Shown: positions 27,268-36,032 of the stretch, in pieces
Position numbering within the stretch: the first letter of the stretch is position 1
Layout of the letters: each line of letters opens with the position of its first letter
Source of the DNA: Clostridia bacterium
GTDB taxonomy: Bacteria; Bacillota; Clostridia; Oscillospirales; CAG-272
NCBI GenBank assembly: GCA_017504405.1
Contig: JAFVRG010000009.1
Span: 1-49,383 of the forward strand
Reading direction: 5' to 3'
Length of the DNA: 49,383 nucleotides
Position numbers and translations under genes: made by a program
The notes under the pieces: model-generated
What the model was told of the DNA's origin: nothing
Seen by the model: only the letters and a program-made list of their open reading frames with translations
Databases searched by the model: none

Positions 27268-29694
27268 CTAAATAAGCTCAAAAGCAAGAGCCCCATCGCT
27301 CTCACTCGCCTTAACCCTGCACGGTGCAAAAATCTCCTGAGACAGTATTTTCCTGCTGAGCGCATCCTCCACCAGATGGGTGATTGTGCGTTTCAGCGGA
27401 CGTGCTCCGTAGGCTTTGTCATATCCCGTGCGTGATATCAGTCTGACGGCGCTCTCGTCAAATTCTATTTCAATTCCGAGCTTTTTGATTCTGTCCGCTA
27501 TTTCTGACAGCATAATTTTTGCTATTTCTTCCGTATCTGCTTCCGTAAGAGCATTGAACACAACAACCTCGTCAATTCGGTTGAGAAACTCGGGGGAGAA
27601 GGTTTTTTTCAGCTCGGACAGGACGGTCGATTTTCGGTCCTTTTCTCCTTCGTCCTTTCCCTCAGGCTGAAATCCGAGAGGTTTTCTTTCCGTTAGCTTT
27701 GATGCTCCTATGTTTGAGGTCATTATAATTATCGTATTTTTGAAATTGACTCTAACGCCGCTCGAATCGGTCAGTACGCCGTCGTCGAGAATTTGTAGCA
27801 ATAGGTTGAACACGTCAGGGTGCGCTTTCTCGATTTCGTCAAGGAGAATGAGCGAATACGGGCGCCGTTTTATCTTTTCGGTGAGATATCCGCCCTCCTC
27901 ATACCCGACGTACCCCGGGGGAGAGCCGATGAGCTTTGATACGCTGTGCTTTTCCATGAACTCGCTCATGTCAATCTTTATGAGGGAATTTTCCGAGCCG
28001 AACATTATGGAGGCAAGAGCCTTTGCCATTTCGGTTTTTCCCACTCCCGTAGGTCCAAGCAGCATAAAAGAGCCAATGGGTCTTTTCGGGTCCTTCAGCC
28101 CTACTCTGGAGCGTTGTATAGCTCTTGAAATAACCTGTGCTGCCTCTTTTTGTCCTATAACTCTCTCTGATATTTCCGATTCGAGCCTATCCAACCGCTC
28201 ACTCTCCTTTTGGGTGAGAGTGGCTGTAGGAATACCCGTCCATTCATTTATTATTTTTGCAATATCATCCTTGTGTATATAGCTTTTTTCGTTTAAAACC
28301 TTTTTTGAATATTGAGCTTCAAGCTCTGCGAGCTCCTCGGCGCATTCGTTTTCCCGTGTGTGTATGCTTGCCGCTTCTTCGAAGCTTTGAGTTATTATTG
28401 CATTTTCCTTTTCTGATTTCAACCGTGAAAGCTCGGCTTTCTTTTCTTCAATTTCAGCAGGCAGCTCACATTCTTTAATCTTAGCCATAGCGCACGCCTC
28501 ATCGAGCAGGTCAATTGCTTTATCGGGCAGAAATCTGTCGGTAATATAGCGGCAGGACAGCGATATTGCCGCCTCAATTGCATCCTCGCATATTGTCAGC
28601 CCGTGATGCCTTTCATAGCTGCTTTTCAGCCCCTCTAATATTTTTGCGGTCTCCTCCTCGCTTGGCTCACCTACTATTACCGACTGAAAACGTCTTTCAA
28701 GAGCCGAGTCCTTTTCTATTTTTCTGTGATATTCTGCGGCTGTGGTAGCGCCTATCACCTGTATCTCTCCCCTTGCAAGAGCGGGCTTGAGTATGTTTGC
28801 GGCATCAACCGCACCCTCTGCGGCTCCTGCGCCGATAATAGTGTGAATTTCGTCAATAAAAAGAATTATCGAATCGTTTTTTGATACCTCCTCCATAACG
28901 CTTTTCATTCGCTCCTCAAATTCGCCTCGGTATTTTGCTCCCGCTATCATAAGCGATAAATCGAGCGAAAAGAGTGTTTTTCCTTTAAGTGGCTCGGGCA
29001 CCTTGCCCTCGGCAATTTTTTGAGCGAGCCCCTCAACAATAGCAGTCTTTCCGACACCCGGCTCGCCGATAAGACAGGGGTTGTTTTTGCTTTTTCTCGA
29101 CAATATCTGCATAACTCTCATGGTTTCACGGTCACGGCCTATTATCGGGTCCTGCCTTTGCGTTCTTGCGAGTGCAGTTAAATCCCTGCCGAAGCTCGAT
29201 AGAGTTGCCGACGCCTTATCCTTCGCCAGCCCTTTTTTATCACGTCTTTCGGTTTTTGCACCCTCACCTATTATGGCAAGGGTATCGCTTTTAATCTCTG
29301 CGCCGCCTATACCCGTTATTGCGAGCACCTTCATAGCCACACAGTCTCGCTCGTCTGAAATTGCGAGCAGAATATGCTCGGTGCCTATTCTCTCGGAGCC
29401 GTGCTGACGTGCATAATATTCCGACCCCTCAATTATTTTTCTCGCCCTCGGTGTAAAATCCGAGGGGGAAACGTTAGTTTTGACGCCTATCCCCGAATTT
29501 CCGGATATTATTTCATATATCCTTTCACGGCTGATTCCCTTTCCTTCGAGTACCTTAGAGGCGATAGAGCCTGCCTCTGAAATTAAACCGAGCAGAATAT
29601 GCTCGCTTCCAATGTAGGTATGCCCCATATCGCTTGCACTCAATAGAGCATTGTGGAGCGCTGACTCTGCGCTTTTCGTAAAATGATTTGTCAC
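27268..29694 (-). CDS. clpC: AAA+ Clp protease ATPase ClpC, 808 aa
   Basis: Order of domains: two Clp N repeats (1-145), first AAA+ module with Walker A GEPGVGKT (210-217) and Walker B IILFIDEIHTIIGAG, a short coiled middle domain with a UVR-like FEEAASIHTRENECAEELAE, and a second AAA+ module with GPTGVGKTEMAKALA. It unfolds proteins for ClpP. The start is GTG at 29694 with GGAGG 5 nt upstream. No ctsR, mcsA or mcsB is adjacent, unlike in Bacillus, so the gene is separated from its classical operon. No CtsR operator was recognised. Confidence 0.95.
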   Translation of the reverse strand: MTNHFTKSAESALHNALLSASDMGHTYIGSEHILLGLISEAGSIASKVLEGKGISRERIYEIISGNSGIGVKTNVSPSDFTPRARKIIEGSEYYARQHGSERIGTEHILLAISDERDCVAMKVLAITGIGGAEIKSDTLAIIGEGAKTERRDKKGLAKDKASATLSSFGRDLTALARTQRQDPIIGRDRETMRVMQILSRKSKNNPCLIGEPGVGKTAIVEGLAQKIAEGKVPEPLKGKTLFSLDLSLMIAGAKYRGEFEERMKSVMEEVSKNDSIILFIDEIHTIIGAGAAEGAVDAANILKPALARGEIQVIGATTAAEYHRKIEKDSALERRFQSVIVGEPSEEETAKILEGLKSSYERHHGLTICEDAIEAAISLSCRYITDRFLPDKAIDLLDEACAMAKIKECELPAEIEEKKAELSRLKSEKENAIITQSFEEAASIHTRENECAEELAELEAQYSKKVLNEKSYIHKDDIAKIINEWTGIPTATLTQKESERLDRLESEISERVIGQKEAAQVISRAIQRSRVGLKDPKRPIGSFMLLGPTGVGKTEMAKALASIMFGSENSLIKIDMSEFMEKHSVSKLIGSPPGYVGYEEGGYLTEKIKRRPYSLILLDEIEKAHPDVFNLLLQILDDGVLTDSSGVRVNFKNTIIIMTSNIGASKLTERKPLGFQPEGKDEGEKDRKSTVLSELKKTFSPEFLNRIDEVVVFNALTEADTEEIAKIMLSEIADRIKKLGIEIEFDESAVRLISRTGYDKAYGARPLKRTITHLVEDALSRKILSQEIFAPCRVKASESDGALAFELI

Positions 29695-29758
29695 GCCGAC
29701 CTCCGTTTTTTGCTATACTTAATCTATGTTTTTGTTAGCTTGTTTTATTTCGCTTTTA

Positions 29759-29793
29759 GAAAAAAAGGACATAACCTCATACCGATTATGTCC
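29759..29793 (-). terminator. terminator of the SpoIID-like/PG-binding operon
   Basis: On the minus strand GGACATAATC and GGTTATGTCC form an 8-bp paired stem around a short loop, followed by a run of T (29766-29759). It separates the operon from clpC. Confidence 0.8.
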
Positions 29794-29806
29794 AGTTTTT
29801 GCCTCT

Positions 29807-30061
29807 TTAAACAGGTTTTTCTGTTTCTGAGTATTTAAGGTATAGCAATAGCCAGGTTTCGAGGTCCACCTCTCCCGTGACACCGAGCCCGTATCTTTTC
29901 TGAAAGTCAGAAACAGCATCCCTTGTTCTGTCGCTGTATATTCCGTCAATGCTTACGTGTGAGAGGTACGGCGGGTTGTCTATATACGATATTGCCAGCA
30001 AATATCTTTGAATCTCCTCTATTGCCTCGCTTCTTCTGTCAATGTTGTAAATTCTTCTCAT
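29807..30061 (-). CDS. peptidoglycan-binding domain (PG_binding_1) protein, 84 aa
   Basis: A single three-helix PG_binding_1 unit fills the protein: IQRYLLAISYIDNPPY, then the DGIYSDRTRDAVSDFQKRYGL core and TGEVDLETWLLL. The start at 30061 has AGGAGG 4-6 nt upstream; longer in-frame starts run into the preceding gene. It has no signal peptide. Third gene of the operon, 11 nt after the 465-aa gene, whose repeats it resembles. Probable role: binding cortex or wall peptidoglycan together with its partners. Confidence 0.82.
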   Translation of the reverse strand: MRRIYNIDRRSEAIEEIQRYLLAISYIDNPPYLSHVSIDGIYSDRTRDAVSDFQKRYGLGVTGEVDLETWLLLYLKYSETEKPV

Positions 30062-30072
30062 CTCTCCTCCTG

Positions 30073-31470
30073 TCAGCTTACCGTGTATCCGGGGAATTGC
30101 CCCTCGCTTGCCTGATTTCCTACGTAGAGGTCGTCGTATACGTTTGTTATTGCATTCCACGTGTTGCTGTTTACCGTACCCCGTCTTCCGCTAAGCTCAA
30201 AAAGGTTTTGGAAGGCGCTGACTGCCTCGGCGGTTGCGTTTCCGAATATTCCGTCGGGCGTAACCTTTGGTATCTCGGTATAGGTGTTGGAAATGTAAGA
30301 TAGGTATTCCTGCAAAATACGCACGTCCTCGCCCTCCGAGCCTACACGCAGAATTCTTCCCTGATAGGGAATTGTAACGCCCTGACTGAATTCAGGTGTA
30401 ATTGCCTCGATAATTCCAAGGTAAATATTGTACATTTTATCCCAGGTAACCTCACCGACAACACCGTCAGGCGTTAGATTGAACGCCTCTTGGAAGGCAA
30501 TAACAGCCCTCTCCGTATCGTCGCCGAAGCTACCGTCGATATTGACGCTCGGCACCGAGGGGACGAACTCGGAAATATAGGATAGGTAGTATTGAATTAC
30601 CGATACCTCGGGACCGCTGTCGCCCTTTCGTAAAAGTCGGGGATACTGCGTAGAAATTTCTTCAAGCGTCAGCCCCTCGGAGTTTAATGAATTTAATTGC
30701 TTTACGCCGTTGTAGACACGCTGAACCTCGTACCAGGTTGCATTTCCCACAATTCCGTCGGGCGTGAGATTAAAAACTCTTTGAAATTCCTTAACTGCAT
30801 TTTCAGTTTCCGTGCCAAAAACCCCGTCGGTGGGGTAGATTTTGGGTATTGCGCTGAAATTTCTTGATATTCTGTTCAGGCGTACCTGTAATAGCTGAAC
30901 AAACGGCCCCGAGCTGCCAAGACGCAGGGGAATCTGCGGAGCAGGTATATTTATGTCCTGAATGGGAACGTCCGACACAATCTCAATGTCGTTTCCGTAG
31001 TAGTTTTGTAAAATCTGAAACGGCGTGAGCCCCTGCTCGGCGAGAGTTACCGTACCCCATTGAGAAAGTCCCTCACATTGAACCTCGACACCGTCGCAGT
31101 ATGCAGTGAATAGAGGCTCGACAGCCCCCTCGCGCCGTATATAGCTGTTAAAAATCTGGTTAACCTTGTCAGATATGTTTTCAAAAATATCACGCCCGTA
31201 CACAAAGGATTGGTCGTAGGCGGTGCTGTTCGTTATATCAAAATCATATCCCCTGTTTCGGTAAAACTGTGTGTAAATTCTATTGAGGGCAAATGATATC
31301 TGCGCTCTGATATTTGCCTCTATTGCTGCCTCGGGCCAGGTAGGATAAATTTCGCTGGATGCTACGTTTTTTATGTAGTCAAGAAAGCTGACGGTTACGT
31401 TTTGTGCCGCTTCGTCGGGTCTGCCGAGGTGAACTGTTACGTTGTTTGGAATTGTTGGAAGAGTGGGCAT
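30073..31470 (-). CDS. SpoIID-like domain plus three peptidoglycan-binding repeats, 465 aa
   Basis: Residues 38-160 resemble SpoIID: ASSEIYPTWPEAAIEANIRA matches the SEMP-type motif that carries the catalytic glutamate of the SpoIID lytic transglycosylase (here probably Glu40), and GLSQWGTVTLAEQGLTPFQI with YYG matches its sQ-GA-A-G-ILxxYY end. Three PG_binding_1 repeats follow at about 183-252, 280-350 and 373-445, each with a DGxFGxxTxxAVxxFQ core. No signal peptide or membrane span can be seen, so how it would reach peptidoglycan is unclear. Homologous proteins are common in Clostridia, often annotated as spore cortex or peptidoglycan-binding proteins. Second gene of its operon, ten bases after the 143-aa gene. 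Confidence 0.8.
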   Translation of the reverse strand: MPTLPTIPNNVTVHLGRPDEAAQNVTVSFLDYIKNVASSEIYPTWPEAAIEANIRAQISFALNRIYTQFYRNRGYDFDITNSTAYDQSFVYGRDIFENISDKVNQIFNSYIRREGAVEPLFTAYCDGVEVQCEGLSQWGTVTLAEQGLTPFQILQNYYGNDIEIVSDVPIQDINIPAPQIPLRLGSSGPFVQLLQVRLNRISRNFSAIPKIYPTDGVFGTETENAVKEFQRVFNLTPDGIVGNATWYEVQRVYNGVKQLNSLNSEGLTLEEISTQYPRLLRKGDSGPEVSVIQYYLSYISEFVPSVPSVNIDGSFGDDTERAVIAFQEAFNLTPDGVVGEVTWDKMYNIYLGIIEAITPEFSQGVTIPYQGRILRVGSEGEDVRILQEYLSYISNTYTEIPKVTPDGIFGNATAEAVSAFQNLFELSGRRGTVNSNTWNAITNVYDDLYVGNQASEGQFPGYTVS

Positions 31471-31480
31471 CGTTTACTCC

Positions 31481-31912
31481 TTATGGCGTTTCTTCTGCTC
31501 TCGTTGTCAAGAGGGCATCGTTAGGACGGTTTTCCTCGGGGCGGTACATTGAGGTGGGTATCATATTTGCCGATTGCAGAGAGGTTATATCCGCAAAAAC
31601 CGTCACGTTTTCATCTCTGTAGGTGTAAAACATATCCTTCGCTACCTCTACAATATAAGTGGCATAAGGTCTTACCGATGCAGAATCAAGCGACAGCTGA
31701 GGCGGTGGAGCGGGCAAGGGTATTATTTCAGTAGCACCGCTCCTGTCGGTCACGGTTTCTAAGAGGTACTGTTGATTGTTGCTATCCCCTCCACGCACGG
31801 TAACACGTGCATTTTCGAGTGGGATAAAACCGCCTGCCGTGAAGGCTCTGACTATAAGGTATCCCTCGTCATTATACTGACGTGAAGGGGTCATCTCCTG
31901 GCTTTGATCCAT
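31481..31912 (-). CDS. carboxypeptidase-regulatory/SpaA-like beta-sandwich protein, 143 aa
   Basis: The sequence GYLIVRAFTAGGFIPLENARVTVRG followed by VTDRSGATEIIPLP and YIVEVAKDMFYTYRDENVTV is that of a transthyretin-like (carboxypeptidase regulatory / CnaB-like) beta-sandwich. No signal peptide or sorting motif. AAGGAG lies before ATG 31912. It is the first gene of the SpoIID-like operon, so it may be a structural partner in the same complex. Function not established. Confidence 0.7.
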   Translation of the reverse strand: MDQSQEMTPSRQYNDEGYLIVRAFTAGGFIPLENARVTVRGGDSNNQQYLLETVTDRSGATEIIPLPAPPPQLSLDSASVRPYATYIVEVAKDMFYTYRDENVTVFADITSLQSANMIPTSMYRPEENRPNDALLTTRAEETP

Positions 31913-31943
31913 AGTGTATCTCCTTGCAAAAAAATGTACAATA

Positions 31944-31970
31944 TATTATATGCTTTCAGTGGTAAATTGT
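31944..31970 (-). promoter_or_regulatory. sigma-K-like promoter of the SpoIID-like operon
   Basis: On the minus strand AC (31970-31969), 16 nt, then CATATAATA (31952-31944) fits the sigma-K consensus AC-N16/17-CATANNNTA. A sigma-A reading (TAACAA, 17 nt, TATAAT) is also possible but has a poor -35. Such short motifs can arise by chance in A+T-rich DNA. Confidence 0.4.
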
Positions 31971-32019
31971 TAATTATGACAAATTTCTGCTTTTTTGTTA
32001 ACAAAACGCCTTTTTCAAC

Positions 32020-32048
32020 TTGACTTTTAGAAATTATAAGGGTATAAT
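32020..32048 (+). promoter_or_regulatory. promoter of prs
   Basis: TTGACT (32020-32025), 17-nt spacer, TATAAT (32043-32048), 38 nt before the start codon. Confidence 0.85.
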
Positions 32049-32086
32049 ATTAGTGTCCAGATTAAAATTTAATATGAGAGGTTGTT

Positions 32087-33235
32087 ATGAAAGAGAATTT
32101 GTACGGCGAGCTTAGTGTTATCGGTATGAGAGGCTGTGAGGACTTCGTGGCTCAGGTCGATTCCTATCTTAAGGAGAGACGCAGACACGAGGATGACAGT
32201 GATTTCACCTATATTGCACAGGCGGATTGTCCCCGATTTGGCAGCGGAGAAGCGAAGGGTGCTATCCATAAATCAATGAGAGGACACGACGTATATATCA
32301 TCTCGGACGTGTTCAACTACGGCGTTACTTATAAAATGTACGGCATGACCGTTCCTATGAGTCCTGACGACCATTTTCAGGATTTGAAGCGTGTTATCGG
32401 CGCTATCGGCGGTAAGGCAAGGAGAATTTCGGTTATAATGCCTATGCTTTACGAGGGCAGACAGCATAAGCGCTCGTCGAGAGAATCTCTTGACTGTGCT
32501 ACTGCGCTCCAGGAGCTTATCAATATGGGTGTTTCCAACTTCATTACCTTTGATGCTCACGACCCCCGTGTTCAGAATGCAATTCCTCTCAATGGCTTTG
32601 ACAATATCCGTACAAGCTATCAGATGATAAAGGCTCTTATCAGAAAATACCCCGACATTACCTTTGACCCCGAAGAGATAATGATAGTTTCTCCCGACGA
32701 GGGCGCAATGTCCAGATGTATTTACTATTCCTCTATGCTCGGAATAGACCTCGGTATGTTCTATAAGCGTCGTAACTACTCGGTTATAGTAAACGGCAAA
32801 AATCCCATTGAGGCGCACGAGTACCTCGGTAAGGATCTGACAGGCAAGGACGTAATTATTGTTGACGATATGATTTCTTCGGGTGAGTCGATAATTGACG
32901 TTGCCGAGCAGCTTAAGAGCAAGGGCGCAAGGAGAATATTCGTATTCACCACCTTCGGTCTTTTCTGCAACGGTCTTGAGGTTATGGATAAGGCGTATGA
33001 GAGCGGTCTGTTTACTCAGATTTTCACAACTAACCTCATTTACCGCACTCCTGAGCTTCTTGAACGTGAGTGGTACACCGAGGTTAATATGTGCAAATAT
33101 GTTTCCTACATAATCGACACCCTCAACCACGACGAAACTATCAGCCGCTTGCTTGATCATTCGGGCAAGATTCACAAGATTGTGGATAACCATAAGGCTG
33201 AGGTTGCAAAACTTGCAAAGAAGGCAAAGAAATAA
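32087..33235 (+). CDS. prs: ribose-phosphate pyrophosphokinase, long Clostridial form, 382 aa
   Basis: The PRPP-binding loop VIIVDDMISSGESIIDVAE (about 259-277) and FDAHDPRVQNAIPL (about 156-169) identify the enzyme, which makes PRPP from ribose-5-phosphate and ATP. It is about 70 residues longer than the usual 310-aa type and diverges in the N-terminal half: the YARQDRK-type ATP motif is replaced by MLYEGRQHKRSSRESL. A basic, helical tail (AEVAKLAKKAKK) closes it. The start has a GAGAGG site. It has its own promoter and a terminator. Activity is likely since the key loops are kept, but regulation may differ from the classical form. Confidence 0.88.
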   Translation: MKENLYGELSVIGMRGCEDFVAQVDSYLKERRRHEDDSDFTYIAQADCPRFGSGEAKGAIHKSMRGHDVYIISDVFNYGVTYKMYGMTVPMSPDDHFQDLKRVIGAIGGKARRISVIMPMLYEGRQHKRSSRESLDCATALQELINMGVSNFITFDAHDPRVQNAIPLNGFDNIRTSYQMIKALIRKYPDITFDPEEIMIVSPDEGAMSRCIYYSSMLGIDLGMFYKRRNYSVIVNGKNPIEAHEYLGKDLTGKDVIIVDDMISSGESIIDVAEQLKSKGARRIFVFTTFGLFCNGLEVMDKAYESGLFTQIFTTNLIYRTPELLEREWYTEVNMCKYVSYIIDTLNHDETISRLLDHSGKIHKIVDNHKAEVAKLAKKAKK

Positions 33236-33252
33236 AAAGAAATAAATAAAAG

Positions 33253-33279
33253 AAAAGCCGATGCACCGCATCGGCTTTT
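33253..33279. terminator. hairpin between prs and the radical SAM gene
   Basis: Stem GCCGATGC / GCATCGGC with loop ACC, flanked by AAAA and TTTT. It ends only 17 nt before the radical SAM start codon, so it may act as an attenuator rather than a full stop. Confidence 0.75.
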
Positions 33280-33295
33280 CTACAAGAGAATAGAA

Positions 33296-34153
33296 ATGTT
33301 TAAGAAAATATACGTGGAAATAACCAACATATGTAACCTCTCCTGTTCATTTTGCCCGAAAACACGGCGCACTCCCAAAATGATGACTCTCTTTGAGTTT
33401 GAGGAAATGTGCAAAAAGTTAATGGGGCATACCGATTACATCTATCTGCATGTGATGGGCGAGCCTCTCATTCATCCAAATCTTGATTTGTTACTCGGGG
33501 TAGCAGAAAAATACGGATATAAGGTTTGTATAACGACAAACGGTACGCTTTTGTCGCAAAAGGGGGAGCTTTTGCTTTCGTATGCTCACGTAATTCATAA
33601 GGTGAGCATTTCCGTTCATTCCGTTGAGGGGAACGGTATGGAGATTGATGGGGAAAGGTATCTTAGGGATGCCATTTCCTTTTCCGAGAGGGCAAGGGAT
33701 GCGGGAATTTATACTGTGTTCCGCCTGTGGAATCTCGATACCGAGGAGAAAACGGGCGCAAACAGCCAAAACGGTGCAGTTATAACCCGTTTTCACGAGC
33801 ATTTTAACGGTGAATGGGTGAAAAGGCATAACGGATACCGTATGGATAAATATATTTTCCTTGAATTTGACGGTATATTCACGTGGCCCGTGCAGAGCAC
33901 GGCAGAGCCGACTGACGAGGGCTTTTGCTTTGGCCTTGGCGACCAGATAGGAATACTTGCCGACGGTACGGTAGTCCCCTGCTGTCTTGACGGCGAGGGC
34001 AAAATACCTCTTGGCAATATATTTGACAGTACCCTTGACGAAATCCTTTCCACCGAGAGGGCACAGGCTATGATCGAGGGCTTCAAAAAGCGAAAAATGA
34101 CGGAAGATTTGTGCAAAACCTGCACCTTCGCCCGCCGATTCTCACCAAAATAA
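33296..34153 (+). CDS. radical SAM/SPASM-type protein, 285 aa
   Basis: The [4Fe-4S] motif is CNLSCSFCPKTR near residue 12-23 in the frame EITNICNLSCSFC, followed by HVMGEPLIHPNLD. The C-terminal part has a cysteine pair (PCCLDGEGKIPLGN) and CKTCTFARRF, a reduced SPASM/twitch-like cluster site. It would cleave S-adenosylmethionine to make a radical, but the substrate is unknown and no peptide precursor is next to it. GAGAA before the ATG is a weak site. It lies behind the prs terminator. Confidence 0.85.
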   Translation: MFKKIYVEITNICNLSCSFCPKTRRTPKMMTLFEFEEMCKKLMGHTDYIYLHVMGEPLIHPNLDLLLGVAEKYGYKVCITTNGTLLSQKGELLLSYAHVIHKVSISVHSVEGNGMEIDGERYLRDAISFSERARDAGIYTVFRLWNLDTEEKTGANSQNGAVITRFHEHFNGEWVKRHNGYRMDKYIFLEFDGIFTWPVQSTAEPTDEGFCFGLGDQIGILADGTVVPCCLDGEGKIPLGNIFDSTLDEILSTERAQAMIEGFKKRKMTEDLCKTCTFARRFSPK

Positions 34154-34156
34154 AAG

Positions 34157-34179
34157 AGGGCAGAAAATTCTGCCCTTTT
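34157..34179. terminator. bidirectional terminator between the radical SAM gene and yfcE
   Basis: Stem AGGGCAGA / TCTGCCCT, loop AAAT, with TTTT on the plus side and TCTTTTATTTT on the minus side. It serves both convergent genes. Confidence 0.82.
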
Positions 34180-34237
34180 GATTTTCCCTTTATTAAAGTT
34201 TTTGCTAAGCTTTTTTCAAAAAGCGTATATCGTTCCC

Positions 34238-34783
34238 TTATTCTACCGTATGCCTCATATATTCCTCGCCGTCGAGCGATTTCCATATAAAAACGCCGTT
34301 TTCAAGCGTCATATAACTGTTTTTTGAGCCGTTTTTGGGAATTGAAACCGAGCCGGGATTGAGGTATACGTATCCGTCGTGCTCCTCGCAGGCAGGAATA
34401 TGCGTATGCCCGTGAAGAAGAATGTCGCCCTCATGCAGGGAGGGGAGCTTTTCGGTGTTAAAATTGTGCCCGTGAGTTGCGAAAATCATTCTTTTTCCCT
34501 CTGAAATTATCGCATAATCAGCAAGAATTGGGAATGATAGCACCATCTGGTCAACCTCGGTGTCGCAGTTTCCTCGAACGCACAAAATATCGCTTGCCAT
34601 AGCGTTCAGATGCTCTATGACCTCCTTCGGCGCATATCCCTTCGGCAGGTCGTTTCTCGGCCCGTGATAGAGAATATCACCGAGCAAGAGCATTTTGTCG
34701 GCACCCTCACGCCTATATGCGTTTATCAGCTCTCGGCAAAAGTCTGCCGAGCCGTGTATGTCAGAGGCAATCAGCCATTTCAT
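34238..34783 (-). CDS. yfcE: phosphodiesterase YfcE-type, 181 aa
   Basis: This calcineurin-like phosphoesterase has ASDIHGS (residue 6-12), LLGDILYHGPRN, VRGNCDTE, ATHGHNF and LHGHTHIP, the complete two-metal site of the YfcE/MJ0936 group. The ATG at 34783 has AGGAG. Soluble. Substrate in the cell is not known; YfcE itself cleaves phosphodiesters in vitro. Confidence 0.92.
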   Translation of the reverse strand: MKWLIASDIHGSADFCRELINAYRREGADKMLLLGDILYHGPRNDLPKGYAPKEVIEHLNAMASDILCVRGNCDTEVDQMVLSFPILADYAIISEGKRMIFATHGHNFNTEKLPSLHEGDILLHGHTHIPACEEHDGYVYLNPGSVSIPKNGSKNSYMTLENGVFIWKSLDGEEYMRHTVE

Positions 34784-34872
34784 AGTTGTAACTCCTGTTA
34801 TTTTTATCGGTTTTAATCATTTTATCACTAAATGAAAACAAAGTCAACCCTACCGGATTGACTTTGTATAGG

Positions 34873-36030
34873 CTACTCAATGATTTTATGCTCTTTCGGA
34901 AATAAGAATGGACACAAAACTGTAAGAATTGCCATCATAAAGCAGATTATCAGAAAAATTGTGCGGATACCAAGCGCTGTTGCCAGCTGACCGCCCAAAA
35001 ACGAGCCTGTGAATGTGCCGGCTCCGTAGGCTGCAATGCTCCACATTCCCGATGCGGAGGTGAGTGTACCCTCAGGAACTATTTTTTTCATATACGGAGT
35101 TGATACAGACCATAAAAGACCATTCCAAATTCCGTGGAAAATCACTGTGAGCATAACAAGATATTTGTTGTCAAAAAGATAAATAATTCCGCTTTTCAAA
35201 ATTACCGAAACCACTATTATCATAAAGACATATTTGTAGTTGATCTCTTTCTTGATTTTTCCGAACAGGATCATAACACCCCATTCAATAAAGGTTCCAA
35301 CAGTGATTATAACACCATACATTTCAACACTGCCTCCTATTCCTTCTGCAGATGAATAATATACAGGGAAGAACGTATTTATCATAGAGGAGCTGATGTA
35401 GAGAATAACGGTGAATATGAGATAGAGAACAAACGCTTTGTTCATTACACCTTTCGAGTTTTTTTCTTGTTTTGGCTTTGGCTGAGAGTCCGAGCCGACA
35501 AGACTTGATGCTACCACAGAGGCGAAAGCAAGAATAATAATGTATGAGAATATACTGTTTGCTCCATCCTTGGGGATAAATGCAAACAAAATTCCCATAA
35601 CAGCATAGCCAAAGGAAGCAAAAGAGCGAAAATGGCTGAAGCTGTGACCGGTAATGGCGGTGTTTTCAGCGTTTATCGTGTCAATTAAGGGCATATGAAC
35701 CATATAGCAGGAATAGAAAAAAACCACAAAAACGTAGAGCATCACCAAATTTATGCCCTTAATAAAGAACAGAGCCGAAAAGCCTGCAAGCATTAAGAGA
35801 GTCAGGGATAAAACATTATTCTTTCTTTTTACCTTATCTGCGATTTTTGTCCATATAAATTGTGCGAATACTGTAACAACTGCTCCGATTGCCGTTACCG
35901 TTCCGACTGTTTCCTCGTTTGCAAAGGGGAGAGAGGCAACGTAAACGGGCAAAAAGTTCGATACCATAAACTGTATTCCCCAGGGGAACAGATATAGCAT
36001 TATAAGTGCTGCGGAAATTCTTTTTTTCAT
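34873..36030 (-). CDS. MFS transporter (oligosaccharide/nucleoside-type), 385 aa
   Basis: About twelve hydrophobic spans are visible; the start ISAALIMLYLFPWGIQFMVSN and the motif KIADKVKRKNN between helices 2 and 3 are of the MFS_1-like/LacY-NupG-like group. It begins 2 nt after the putative glycosidase gene with no clear ribosome binding site, so translation is probably coupled. The context (glycosidase plus AraC regulator) points to import of an oligosaccharide. Confidence 0.85.
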   Translation of the reverse strand: MKKRISAALIMLYLFPWGIQFMVSNFLPVYVASLPFANEETVGTVTAIGAVVTVFAQFIWTKIADKVKRKNNVLSLTLLMLAGFSALFFIKGINLVMLYVFVVFFYSCYMVHMPLIDTINAENTAITGHSFSHFRSFASFGYAVMGILFAFIPKDGANSIFSYIIILAFASVVASSLVGSDSQPKPKQEKNSKGVMNKAFVLYLIFTVILYISSSMINTFFPVYYSSAEGIGGSVEMYGVIITVGTFIEWGVMILFGKIKKEINYKYVFMIIVVSVILKSGIIYLFDNKYLVMLTVIFHGIWNGLLWSVSTPYMKKIVPEGTLTSASGMWSIAAYGAGTFTGSFLGGQLATALGIRTIFLIICFMMAILTVLCPFLFPKEHKIIE

Positions 36031-36032
36031 AA

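Noticed and set aside
32273..33271. Minus-strand open frame opposite prs
   Set aside because: A shadow of the prs codons; no ribosome binding site or promoter, and it would run into the terminator.
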